Assembly (NCBI GenBank): GCA_902465605.1
Contig: CABQNT010000003.1
Location: 124,001 to 188,000, forward strand
DNA: 64,000 nucleotides
Direction of reading: 5' to 3'
Origin: Prevotella sp902465605
Lineage (GTDB): Bacteria; Bacteroidota; Bacteroidia; Bacteroidales; Bacteroidaceae
Of the stretch, positions 8,570-16,800 are shown piece by piece. The notes under the pieces were generated by a model. The model saw nothing but the letters and a program-made list of their open reading frames with translations. It did not search any database and had not been told where the DNA came from. Made by a program: the position numbers and the translations under genes. Numbering within the stretch: position 1 is the first letter of the stretch; every line of letters begins with the position of its first letter.

Positions 8570-10363
8570 ATGAAAAAGATAACAATCAAACTATCGGTTG
8601 TTTTGGCATTCGCAGCACTTACATCGTGCCAACAAATGGACTTGATGCCCAAGGACCAAATGGCTCAATCGGAATATTTCAACAACAAGACTGAGCTCGA
8701 ATTGTTTAGTAATCCCTTCTACAACGATATCTTAGACAAGACGCCTTTCGATGAGAAGAGTGACATTTTGGTAACCTCTATTCTCAACGAAATCATGGTG
8801 GGCGGCAACAGACGACAGGTACCCGCCTCGGGAGGCGGTTGGAGTTGGGGACCGCTGCGCAACATCAACACCTTGCTGGAGAACATCGAACGTTGTACAG
8901 ATGCTAAAGCTGTGGAGCATTACACAGCCGTAGCTCGTTTCTTTCGTGCTTATTTCTATTTTGACAAGGTACGAAGGTTCGGTGATGTGCCTTGGTACGA
9001 CAGACAGTTGAGTTCGGAGGATGAAGATTTGTACAAGCCGCGCGACTCGCGTGAGCTAGTAATGACCAAGATGATAGAAGATGTCGATTATGCCATAGCG
9101 CATCTGCCTGCCAGGCGCAGTGCCTATCGGGTGAATCGTTGGGCCGCCATGGCGCTCAAGGCTCGTTTTTGTCTCTTCGAAGGTACTTATCGTAAGTATC
9201 ACAACCTAAGTGTTCCTGGACATGATGCCCGCTATTATCTGGAGCAATCTGCACAGGCAGCCTCACAACTCATGCACAGTGGGAAATACAAATTGTACAC
9301 AACAGGGCATCCGGACCAAGATTACCTTATGTTGTTTGTTCAACATGAAGCCAATCCCGATGAGTATATCTTCGCCGTGAAATATGATTATGCTTTGGGT
9401 GTGCGTAACAATGCTACTGGGTTTACAATCTTGGCATCACAAGGACTGCCTGGATTGACAAGAAAGTTTGTGAATACTTATCTTATGAAAGATGGTTCAC
9501 GCTTCACCGACCAGCCGGGGTGGGAGACGATGATGTTTAAGGAAGAGGTAAAGAATCGCGATCCACGCTTGGCACAGAGCATGCGCACACCAGGATATAC
9601 GCGTCTAAATCAAACTCGCATTCTGCCTCCAGACCTGAAAGTGGCTATTACAGGCTACCAGCCCATTAAGTTTGTACAGGACCCGACCGATAATAGTAGT
9701 AACAACGATCGCACAGAATCGTCTGACGTTCCCATGCCCGTGTTCCGCTATGCCGAAGTGTTGCTCAACTATGCTGAGGCGAAAGCCGAGCTGGGAACCT
9801 TGACGCAAGCCGATTTAGATGCTTCAGTGAATCTTATCAGAGCACGTGTGGGCATGCCCAAACTGCTGATGACAAAAGCCAATGCCAACCCCGATCCTTA
9901 TCTTAGTTCCAAGCAATATGGCTATCCACAGGTGTCGGGAGTCAACAAAGGGGTGATTTTAGAAATTAGACGTGAGCGGGCTATCGAACTCGTGCAAGAA
10001 GGTTTGCGCATGAACGACCTTTATCGTTGGCGTGCAGGTCAGTGCATCAACCAACCTCTGACGGGGATGTATTTCGAGGGACCTGGTGAGTATGATTTGT
10101 CGGGTGATGATCAACCCGATGTTGTTTTGGTGCCTAAAGGTACGAAAAAGCCCAAAGAGCGCGAGGGTGTTGTTATCTTCGAGTTAGGTAAAGACCTCTT
10201 GCTTACCAACGGCAATCATGGCTATCTGGATTACCACCAGCATGCCGAACGCAATGGTTTTAATGAGCAACGAGATTATCTATATCCTATTCCTATTGAC
10301 GAACGCACCCTGAATCCTGCCTTGACACAAAATCCTGGTTGGAAAGACGGATTGGATTTTTAA
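8570..10363 (+). CDS. SusD/RagB-family surface nutrient-binding lipoprotein
   Basis: A 597-residue lipoprotein with lipobox LTSC at about residue 20, followed by the SusD layout: an N-terminal helical TPR-like part (YFNNKTELELFSNPFYNDI) and the recognisable C-terminal RagB/SusD region, including EVLLNYAEAKAELG and ILEIRRERAIELVQEGLRMNDLYRW. SusD proteins sit as a lid on the SusC barrel at the cell surface and bind the ligand. The ending LNPALTQNPGW is characteristic. Paired with the upstream susC in one operon; the next gene converges 13 bp away, so the operon has just two genes. The ligand is unknown. Confidence 0.97.
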   Translation: MKKITIKLSVVLAFAALTSCQQMDLMPKDQMAQSEYFNNKTELELFSNPFYNDILDKTPFDEKSDILVTSILNEIMVGGNRRQVPASGGGWSWGPLRNINTLLENIERCTDAKAVEHYTAVARFFRAYFYFDKVRRFGDVPWYDRQLSSEDEDLYKPRDSRELVMTKMIEDVDYAIAHLPARRSAYRVNRWAAMALKARFCLFEGTYRKYHNLSVPGHDARYYLEQSAQAASQLMHSGKYKLYTTGHPDQDYLMLFVQHEANPDEYIFAVKYDYALGVRNNATGFTILASQGLPGLTRKFVNTYLMKDGSRFTDQPGWETMMFKEEVKNRDPRLAQSMRTPGYTRLNQTRILPPDLKVAITGYQPIKFVQDPTDNSSNNDRTESSDVPMPVFRYAEVLLNYAEAKAELGTLTQADLDASVNLIRARVGMPKLLMTKANANPDPYLSSKQYGYPQVSGVNKGVILEIRRERAIELVQEGLRMNDLYRWRAGQCINQPLTGMYFEGPGEYDLSGDDQPDVVLVPKGTKKPKEREGVVIFELGKDLLLTNGNHGYLDYHQHAERNGFNEQRDYLYPIPIDERTLNPALTQNPGWKDGLDF

Positions 10364-10376
10364 TACATTACTCGTA

Positions 10377-11618
10377 TCAATAGTGCTGATACCCCACCAA
10401 CCGGTCGGTACGTTCACCGATTCCGCGATAGTAGAGTAGTGCCTGGTACTTGTTTTCCGTTTGATAGAACGACCCCTCGGTGCTTACCGGAGCGGTCGTT
10501 CTGTCTGTTTTTGCAACCACATACTGGTACGAGTAGTAGCCCTGCTTCAACAGCACTGCCGCCTCGTAAACTCCGTCTTGCTCGTTGTAGTGCATCTTGT
10601 ATTCCGGCATCAGTTGGTCGTTGGTCCAAGTTGCGTTGAGATATACGTCCCCGTTCTGCCTGGGTGCCTGCAACTTGAAATGCACGATGAGATAATCAGA
10701 GCTGGTGTTGTTCTCCACGTTGTCGCTGTTGCGGATATAGAATGCCCCATTGGCATCCTCATCGTAAACGTAATTCGGGCGAGGCTCATCAGTCCAAACG
10801 TATGCGTGATAATCGTTGCCGTCCCAGTTGACGGATTCCAATCCCATAGTCGTATGGTTCACATCCAGCATTTCAAACTTACGGTATTCGTTGCCTCCGT
10901 CAAAAATCAGTTGCTTGTTGTGTACCCATTTCAGGGCATCGGGCATGACGTATTGCGGCTTGATATTGAATCGTTCCTTGTTCCACCGACCGTTTTGGAG
11001 TACGATGGTCTTGATTTGGGTTGCCGGATCGGTTACTTGCAGCATGCCATAATTTACCTCCATGTTCACCTGCTGATGTGTTCCGTTGATGTCGATGTCT
11101 GTATTGGTCACCACCTCCATCTGGATACCAGCGAGCGGTTCCACGACCATGAAGCACGCAGACAGGATTTTCTCGTTGTCGTTGTTTTCGTCGAAGACCG
11201 TGAGGCGATAGTTCCCGCTCATCTTCAGCCTGCATCTTTCGTTGGGTATTTGCAGTCGATAGTGGGTGTAGAGCGTTTTTGTGTTGATTGATTTTTGCAC
11301 GTCATCGATGGTGTTCCCCTCCGCAAAACCATCCAGATAATCGCTTGCGAACAACTGAGAGGTGGTGCTCCAGTCGGCTTCGCAATGTTCAAGGGTGTAA
11401 GTATAGCGGTGATATTCGTGGGTGAGGTCGTCAAACGCGATGGTTATTGGTTCACCATCCAACTGGGTGATGGGGGGTGAGAGCCAATCTTCCCCTGCGA
11501 TCACTTGCAAGGAAGCAATCGATTTTTTGTAAATCTCGTTTTTCTGTGCAGCGCAAACGCTTGCTGTCAGCAACAGACAAATGCCTACCAGTGCTCTGTT
11601 TATCGTATTCATTTCCAT
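10377..11618 (-). CDS. Type IX secretion system plug protein (DUF5103)
   Basis: About 413 residues with a signal peptide (NTINRALVGICLLLTASVCAAQ). Recognised as the DUF5103 family by its early region (SLQVIAGEDWLSPPITQL, then CEADWSTTSQLFASDYLDGF) and by beta-rich repeats with YKMHYNEQDGVYEAAVLLKQ near the end. In Flavobacterium johnsoniae a member of this family was identified as the plug that closes the periplasmic opening of the SprA translocon. The start at 11618 places a clean signal peptide at the N-terminus; upstream codons would overlap the preceding receptor gene. It follows that receptor gene with a 35-bp gap. Its presence, with porQ at 52.4-53.3 kb, implies a T9SS in this organism; the core sprA/porK-N genes are not in the window. 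Confidence 0.85.
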   Translation of the reverse strand: MEMNTINRALVGICLLLTASVCAAQKNEIYKKSIASLQVIAGEDWLSPPITQLDGEPITIAFDDLTHEYHRYTYTLEHCEADWSTTSQLFASDYLDGFAEGNTIDDVQKSINTKTLYTHYRLQIPNERCRLKMSGNYRLTVFDENNDNEKILSACFMVVEPLAGIQMEVVTNTDIDINGTHQQVNMEVNYGMLQVTDPATQIKTIVLQNGRWNKERFNIKPQYVMPDALKWVHNKQLIFDGGNEYRKFEMLDVNHTTMGLESVNWDGNDYHAYVWTDEPRPNYVYDEDANGAFYIRNSDNVENNTSSDYLIVHFKLQAPRQNGDVYLNATWTNDQLMPEYKMHYNEQDGVYEAAVLLKQGYYSYQYVVAKTDRTTAPVSTEGSFYQTENKYQALLYYRGIGERTDRLVGYQHY

Positions 11619-11653
11619 GATGTGTTTTGCAGAAGGCTGCGTGATGGCACCTG

Positions 11654-14032
11654 TTAGAATTCGAGTATAACCTTTCCGTTGATCAATCGGCCGGTCAGAT
11701 AATTGGGAACGGCGTATTGTTGGTTCGTCACATCCGTGATCCAATAATACGAATTGACGTTACTGATGCCGAAGAGGTTTAGCGCGTCAATGCCCAACCA
11801 AATGTTCTTGAAGACGGATTTCGAGCGACGGTCGTCATTGTTCAGCAGTCGATAACTCATCCCCAGGTCCACTCGTCTGTACGCAGGTGCGCGAAATGAG
11901 TTACGTTCCAATTCGCGGTGCGGGGCTGCAAAGGGAAGACCGTCGGCAAAAGCCAGCTTCAATGACATCTTCCATCGGTCGGTTCCGGGGAAGTAATCGG
12001 TGAAGAACAGGTTCACGGCGTACCGCTGGTCGGTAGGCATGGGAATGGTCTTGCCATTGAGTTTCATCTTCGTGTCCATCACGGAGAGGCTTATCCACGA
12101 ATCGGTTCCAGGCACAAACTCGCCATACAGCTTCAAATCCAGTCCCAAGGTATGTCCCGCCCCCATGTTGTCGCCATAATATACCACCTTGACGTTGTTC
12201 ACACTGTATGGCACCAGGTTGCCCAATGCCTTGAAGTAGGCTTCGGCCGTGAACTTGAATGGCCGCCTGTTCATCCTGAATCGGTAGTCCATGGCGGTGA
12301 TGAGGTGGATGGAACGTTGGCTCTTCGCCTTCTCGTTAAGCCGTGCGTACGTCGTTCCGTTGACGGTTGTCGTGTCTCTTATCTCTTTGTAGAAAGGCGT
12401 TTGGTAGTACAATCCGGCCGCCAAGCGAAAGGTCATGTTCTCGTTAAAGGCTGGTATGATGCCCAATGAGGCGCGCGGGCTCACCACCAATTCTTTGTTG
12501 AAGCTCCATCTGCTCATGCGCACCCCGTAGTTCAAGGTGTAGTGCGTGTTGCCGTTGCGGTTGCTAAATCGATAGGTGTCTTGCAGATAAGCCTCGATGC
12601 GCCGGGCATTCAGTTCGTTTTTGGCACGCAGAGAGTAAATCATGTACAGGTCTTTTCCCGTGTGTGGGATGCTGTAGCCACTTGAATCCCGCATCTCATA
12701 TTCGGCAGCTTGCTCTTGAATGTGCTCAAACTTAAATGTCAGTCCGCCTTCCACCTGATGTCGCTTGGATGTGTGTTTGGCCATCAACTTCACGTTTTCC
12801 ACATGGGCTTTCAAGTAGTTACGCGCATGTTGAAAGTAGGTTCCAACGCCCAAGTTCTCACTTGTCTCGGTTTGTGTGAGCCAATATTGTCCCTGGATGT
12901 CGTATTTTTCACGTTCGTTGGTCGAGAAAGCCGAGGCTAAGAGTGACACTGACGTGGAGTCACCGAAGTTGCGCGTTAAGTCGATTGAACCGAAATAGGT
13001 GTTGAACCGATCCTTTTCATGCCCATCAAAATATACTTTGAACGACTTAACGTTTTGCAATGTACCGAAAGCCGTTTCCCTATTTTTTGGCGTAAACGTG
13101 TAGTGGTTGTCCGATAGGTTGCCGATGAACGACAGTTTCCACCGCTTGTTCGGCGTATAAACCAGGTAAGTTTGGTAGTCTAAGAAATCGGGTTTGTATT
13201 CTCCCTCGGTCTCCAGCGACCCCAATAGATATTTGTTGGTCTTGTATCTCAGGCCGTTGCTCCATGCCACCGTCTTGGTTCTGAAGCCTACGAACGCACT
13301 GGCTCCCAACAAACTGGCAGACACGTTGGCTTCAAATGGCTTGGGTTGCCGGTAGGTGATGTCGAGGGCCGACGACATTTTGTCGCCGTATTTGGCCTCG
13401 AATCCGCCGGTTGAAAAACCAATTTTCTCCACCATGTCGGGATTGATGACCGACAGTCCCTCTTGTTGTCCCGACCTTACCAAGAAAGGTCTGTATATCT
13501 CTATGTTGTTGATGTACACGCTGTTCTCGTCAAAGGCACCACCCCTGACGTTGTATTGTGATGACAGTTCGTTGTGCGAGGACACGCCGGCTTGCGACTG
13601 TATGAGCTCTTCCACGCCGTTTCCCGTCACCGAAGGCAAGGTTTTGGCATGTTCTGTCTTCAGGTTCTGCGTTTGTCCGGTCTGAATTTTCTCGCCCAGC
13701 ACCTTCACTTCGCCCAGCATCTGGTCGTCGCTGTTCAACACGATCTGCAACGTTTGCTTGCCTCGCGGATGGCGCAGCACGCGCTGTTTGGTTTTGTAGC
13801 CAATCATGGAAAACCTGATAACTACCGAGTCGGCCGACATCAGTTGCATGCTGAACTCGCCTTTGAGTGAGGTCACGGTGGCTTTGCCCTGTTGCAGACA
13901 CGACACGGTGGCCAGCTCCACGGGATTGAGTTGCTCGTCAACCACTCTTCCTTGCAAGGTAAATGATTGGGCTTGTGCTGCCATTGCGCAAAGCAGCAAC
14001 AGACTGATTACAACGGTTCTCAATTTCATCAT
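11654..14032 (-). CDS. TonB-dependent receptor with N-terminal regulatory-like domain
   Basis: A 792-residue outer membrane receptor. Signal peptide (LRTVVISLLLLCAMAAQAQ), CarboxypepD-reg-like domain (about 25-105, LQGRVVDEQLNPVELATV), plug domain with VEELIQSQAGVSSHNELS and QYNVRGGAFDENSVYINNIEI, then a barrel ending in GKVILEF with terminal aromatic residue. It is shorter than SusC proteins and has no SusD partner, so it is a stand-alone receptor whose ligand cannot be told from sequence. It sits between hisC (50 bp upstream) and the T9SS plug gene (35 bp downstream) on the same strand, so the three may be cotranscribed. Confidence 0.93.
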   Translation of the reverse strand: MMKLRTVVISLLLLCAMAAQAQSFTLQGRVVDEQLNPVELATVSCLQQGKATVTSLKGEFSMQLMSADSVVIRFSMIGYKTKQRVLRHPRGKQTLQIVLNSDDQMLGEVKVLGEKIQTGQTQNLKTEHAKTLPSVTGNGVEELIQSQAGVSSHNELSSQYNVRGGAFDENSVYINNIEIYRPFLVRSGQQEGLSVINPDMVEKIGFSTGGFEAKYGDKMSSALDITYRQPKPFEANVSASLLGASAFVGFRTKTVAWSNGLRYKTNKYLLGSLETEGEYKPDFLDYQTYLVYTPNKRWKLSFIGNLSDNHYTFTPKNRETAFGTLQNVKSFKVYFDGHEKDRFNTYFGSIDLTRNFGDSTSVSLLASAFSTNEREKYDIQGQYWLTQTETSENLGVGTYFQHARNYLKAHVENVKLMAKHTSKRHQVEGGLTFKFEHIQEQAAEYEMRDSSGYSIPHTGKDLYMIYSLRAKNELNARRIEAYLQDTYRFSNRNGNTHYTLNYGVRMSRWSFNKELVVSPRASLGIIPAFNENMTFRLAAGLYYQTPFYKEIRDTTTVNGTTYARLNEKAKSQRSIHLITAMDYRFRMNRRPFKFTAEAYFKALGNLVPYSVNNVKVVYYGDNMGAGHTLGLDLKLYGEFVPGTDSWISLSVMDTKMKLNGKTIPMPTDQRYAVNLFFTDYFPGTDRWKMSLKLAFADGLPFAAPHRELERNSFRAPAYRRVDLGMSYRLLNNDDRRSKSVFKNIWLGIDALNLFGISNVNSYYWITDVTNQQYAVPNYLTGRLINGKVILEF

Positions 14033-14082
14033 TGGTCTGATAACGCAATAGTTGGTTGATTATTGCGTTGCCGCACGTTGTT

Positions 14083-15120
14083 TCAGCATTGTCGCAGAGC
14101 CGCCAACAGCTCGTTGTTTTCGGTCTTCGTGCCGATGGTTACCCGCAAACAATCGTGGCATAGAGCCACCTGGCTTCTGTCGCATACCACAATACCTTTG
14201 TCCAACAGGTATTGATAGGTGGCTTGGGCATCTTTCATCTTGGCCAAAAAGAAGTTGGCCGAGGTAGGATACACCTTCACGCATTGTGGCAGTACGGCAA
14301 AGGCCTGCACCATTCTACGCCTTTCTTGCAGCAGGGTGGTGACCCATTTTTCTACCTCAAAGGTGCCTTGCAGCGACTTGAGCGCTTGCTCTTGCGTGAG
14401 CGAACTGATGTTGTAGGGCTGTTTCACCTTATTAAATAGGTTGACGATTTCTTCGCTTGCGAATGCCATTCCCAGTCGGATGCCCGCACATCCCCACGCC
14501 AAACTCATGGTGTTGAGTATGATGAGGTTGGGGTAGGAGGCGAGTTCGGTGCGGAATGATTTCTGGGAAGAGAAGTCACTGTAAGCTTCGTCCAGCACCA
14601 CGATGCCGTCAAACCGCTGGATGATTTCCGTGATGGCGTCCCTATGAAGGTCGTTGCCCGTTGGGTTGTTGGGGCTGCATAGCCAGATTACCTTTGTTGA
14701 CGCATCGCATGCGGCCAACAACTTGTCGGCCGACAGCTGGAAACATTCATCCAGCAGCACGGGTTTGTAGACCGTGTTGTTGATGTCGGCGCACAATTTG
14801 TACATGCCGTATGTTGGTTCGATGGCAACAACGTTGTCTTGCCGAGGCTCGCAGAAAATGCGGTATACCAAGTCGATGGCTTCATCACATCCGTTACTCA
14901 GGAAGATGTTTCCGGCCGGCACTTGCTTAATGTGGCTCAGCTTTTCTTTCAATTCCCTTTGCAGCGGGTCGGGATATCGGTTGAGTGGCTTGTTGTATGG
15001 ATTTTCGTTGGCATCCAGAAAGATGTTTACCTTGTTGCCACCACGTTCGCTCCGCGTGCTGCCATGGGGCGTTAAAGTCCAAATGTTGGGTCTGACCAGT
15101 TGTTCCAGGGTTCTCATCAT
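14083..15120 (-). CDS. hisC: Histidinol-phosphate aminotransferase-like protein lacking the PLP lysine
   Basis: A 345-residue fold-type I aminotransferase. Family landmarks are present: LDANENPYNKPLNRYPDP near the start, SNGCDEAIDL, SPNNPTGN (Asn contacting PLP), DEAYSDF (Asp and Tyr), AGIRLGM (Arg) and a C-terminal LRVTIGT (substrate Arg). HisC exchanges histidinol phosphate and 2-oxoglutarate in histidine synthesis. Oddity: in the catalytic motif S-K-A the lysine that forms the Schiff base is leucine (MSLAWGCAGIRLG; codon TTG, complement of 14500-14502, residue 207). Without it normal transamination should not work. The frame is otherwise intact, so this is a pseudoenzyme, an early pseudogene or an error in the sequence. 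No other his gene is adjacent. Confidence 0.88.
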   Translation of the reverse strand: MMRTLEQLVRPNIWTLTPHGSTRSERGGNKVNIFLDANENPYNKPLNRYPDPLQRELKEKLSHIKQVPAGNIFLSNGCDEAIDLVYRIFCEPRQDNVVAIEPTYGMYKLCADINNTVYKPVLLDECFQLSADKLLAACDASTKVIWLCSPNNPTGNDLHRDAITEIIQRFDGIVVLDEAYSDFSSQKSFRTELASYPNLIILNTMSLAWGCAGIRLGMAFASEEIVNLFNKVKQPYNISSLTQEQALKSLQGTFEVEKWVTTLLQERRRMVQAFAVLPQCVKVYPTSANFFLAKMKDAQATYQYLLDKGIVVCDRSQVALCHDCLRVTIGTKTENNELLAALRQC

Positions 15121-15254
15121 GTCATCGATTTAAAGGGTAATGGTGCCGAAATTGCGTATTGTAAGGTGTGAATCGTTCACACGGCATTTCTTATTTGTTC
15201 TTAAAAATGTTATGCAAATATAATAAGATGTGGGGAGATGTGCAAGAAATGTCG

Positions 15255-15262
15255 TACATTTG
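15255..15262 (+). promoter_or_regulatory. Possible -7 box directly before the mltF-type gene
   Basis: TACATTTG fits TAnnTTTG and ends 4 bp before the chosen ATG at 15267, so a transcript from here would be leaderless or nearly so. No TTTG is present at the -33 distance, which lowers confidence. Confidence 0.4.
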
Positions 15263-15266
15263 CCCA

Positions 15267-16469
15267 ATGCAAAAGTGCCAAAATTACTTTCCTCTTCCAT
15301 TGACATGCCATTTGTTCATCTTCCTGTTATTGATGATGCTCTGTGGGTGTGAAAATGAAAAGACACAGGTACGCACGCCTTGGGGCACCACGTTGGGCAC
15401 CGATACGGCCAACGTGAGCCAGGGCTTTTCGCTGGATGACATCATCGGAAACGGCGAATTGATTATGCTGACCATCAATGGACCCGAGACGTATTACGAC
15501 TATCGTGGGCGTGGCATGGGATTACAGTATTTGCTGTGTGAGCAGTTTGCCCGACAGTTGGGCGTTTCCTTGCGGGTAGAGTTGTGCAAAGACACCACGG
15601 AGATGGTTAACAGGCTCGAGCAAGGTGACGGAGACATCATCGCTTTTCCGCTGCCTAAAACCGATAAACGCTTGCTGTATTCGGGGCCTTCGGCCGATTC
15701 GTTGAAAACACAGTGGGCGGTAAGGAAAGACAATGAGGCGCTTGCCGACACGCTGAACAAATGGTTCAGTCCGAAACTCATTGCTCAAGTCAAGCAACGA
15801 GAATCATTCTTGCTTTCTACTCGCAGCGTCACGCGTCACGTTTATTCACCGATGTTGAACCGTTCGCAGGGCGTTATCTCCCGGTACGACCATTATTTTC
15901 AGCAATATGCACCTATGGCCAGATGGGATTGGCGCTTGATGGCGGCTCAATGTTATCAAGAGTCTACGTTCGACCCGCAAGCCCGTTCATGGGCCGGCGC
16001 ACTGGGATTGATGCAAATTATGCCCGGAACGGCGGCACATCTGGGTCTTTCGTTAGCCGACATTCATGATCCCGAGCAAAACATAGCGGCCGCAGCCAAG
16101 TATTTGCAAGAGCTAAGTGCCCATTTTCAGGATGTGAGAAACGTGCAAGAACGCCAGTATTTCGTGCTGGCCAGCTACAATGGTGGCTCTTATCATGTGC
16201 GCGATGCGATGGCGTTGACCCAGAAAAACGGCGGCAATCCGCATAGTTGGAATCACGTTTCAGAATATATCTTGAAGTTGTCTGACCCACGTTACTATCG
16301 TGACCCCATCGTCAAGCATGGCTATATGCGTGGTTCAGAGACGGTTGACTATGTCAATAAAATCCGCGCTCGCTATGCACAATACAGAGGTGTGGCCAAG
16401 GGTGGAATTGGTTTTTACAGCATCCAGAAGCCTTCCAGGGCCAAGCGCAAGCATCGCTTCAAACTCTGA
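15267..16469 (+). CDS. mltF: Membrane-bound lytic murein transglycosylase F-like lipoprotein
   Basis: About 400 residues: a lipoprotein signal (FIFLLLMMLCGC), a periplasmic substrate-binding-like domain (about residues 45-170, including YDYRGRGMGLQYLLCEQFA) and a C-terminal SLT lysozyme-like domain (about 210-370). The SLT catalytic glutamate lies in CYQESTFDP, followed by GALGLMQIMPGTAAHLGL and LASYNGG. It cleaves peptidoglycan glycan strands to 1,6-anhydro products, anchored in the membrane facing the periplasm. This two-domain layout is that of MltF. I chose the ATG at 15267 because it places the lipobox correctly; an ATG at 15168 would add 33 unlikely residues. Transcribed divergently from hisC. 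Confidence 0.9.
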   Translation: MQKCQNYFPLPLTCHLFIFLLLMMLCGCENEKTQVRTPWGTTLGTDTANVSQGFSLDDIIGNGELIMLTINGPETYYDYRGRGMGLQYLLCEQFARQLGVSLRVELCKDTTEMVNRLEQGDGDIIAFPLPKTDKRLLYSGPSADSLKTQWAVRKDNEALADTLNKWFSPKLIAQVKQRESFLLSTRSVTRHVYSPMLNRSQGVISRYDHYFQQYAPMARWDWRLMAAQCYQESTFDPQARSWAGALGLMQIMPGTAAHLGLSLADIHDPEQNIAAAAKYLQELSAHFQDVRNVQERQYFVLASYNGGSYHVRDAMALTQKNGGNPHSWNHVSEYILKLSDPRYYRDPIVKHGYMRGSETVDYVNKIRARYAQYRGVAKGGIGFYSIQKPSRAKRKHRFKL

Positions 16470-16487
16470 ACATGCCATAATGAGTTG

Positions 16488-16581
16488 CCGTAGGGGCGTG
16501 ATTTATCACGTTCCGTCCCTGTGCGATTGGCGAATCACGACCATACGGTTTGACGGAACGTGATGAATCACGCCCCAACGG
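16488..16581. repeat. Long imperfect palindrome (REP/MITE-like)
   Basis: The left arm, GGGGCGTGATTTATCACG then TTCCGTC (16493-16517), is mirrored almost perfectly by GACGGAACG then TGATGAATCACGCCCC (16552-16576); the flanking CCGT/ACGG extends the pairing. The loop is about 34 bp. No transposase or target duplication is seen. It follows the mltF-type stop codon by 18 bp, where an extragenic palindrome could protect or end the transcript. A related half-site lies near 27493-27517. Confidence 0.8.
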
Positions 16582-16608
16582 TTTTCTTACCCCAAAACAC
16601 AGCATTTT

Positions 16609-16696
16609 CAAACTCATTGATATTGGCCGCCAAACTCTTTGCTATTGGCGGTCAAACTCAATGATATTGGCAGCCAAACTCAATGCAATTGGCTGA
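16609..16696. repeat. 22-bp tandem array (array A), 4 units
   Basis: Four exact 22-bp units begin at 16609, 16631, 16653 and 16675. They read CAAACTCAATGATATTGGC plus 3 variable bases, differing at a few positions each. Adjacent units create the dyad CCAAACTCAATGATATTGG. There are no spacers, so it is not CRISPR. The cleanest member of the dispersed family; it lies between the palindrome and the membrane protein gene. Confidence 0.9.
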
Positions 16697-16800
16697 CAGG
16701 GTGAATGGCTTTCGTTGTGAAAGGATTAAGTGATTAGTTTTCAGGATGTAACGAATTTAATCCGTATCATCATCCCTGTTCGTCAATGTTCATTCCTGTT

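Noticed and set aside
10461..11291. Antisense frame of 276 codons inside the T9SS plug gene
   Set aside because: Shadow of the plug frame; histidine/valine-rich product of the kind produced by reverse reading.
14083..15120. Frameshift as explanation for the missing lysine in hisC
   Set aside because: Motifs before and after residue 207 are in the same frame without gap, so it is a substitution, not a shift.
16609..16696. CRISPR array
   Set aside because: The 22-bp units are directly adjacent with no spacers, units are degenerate and no cas genes are present.
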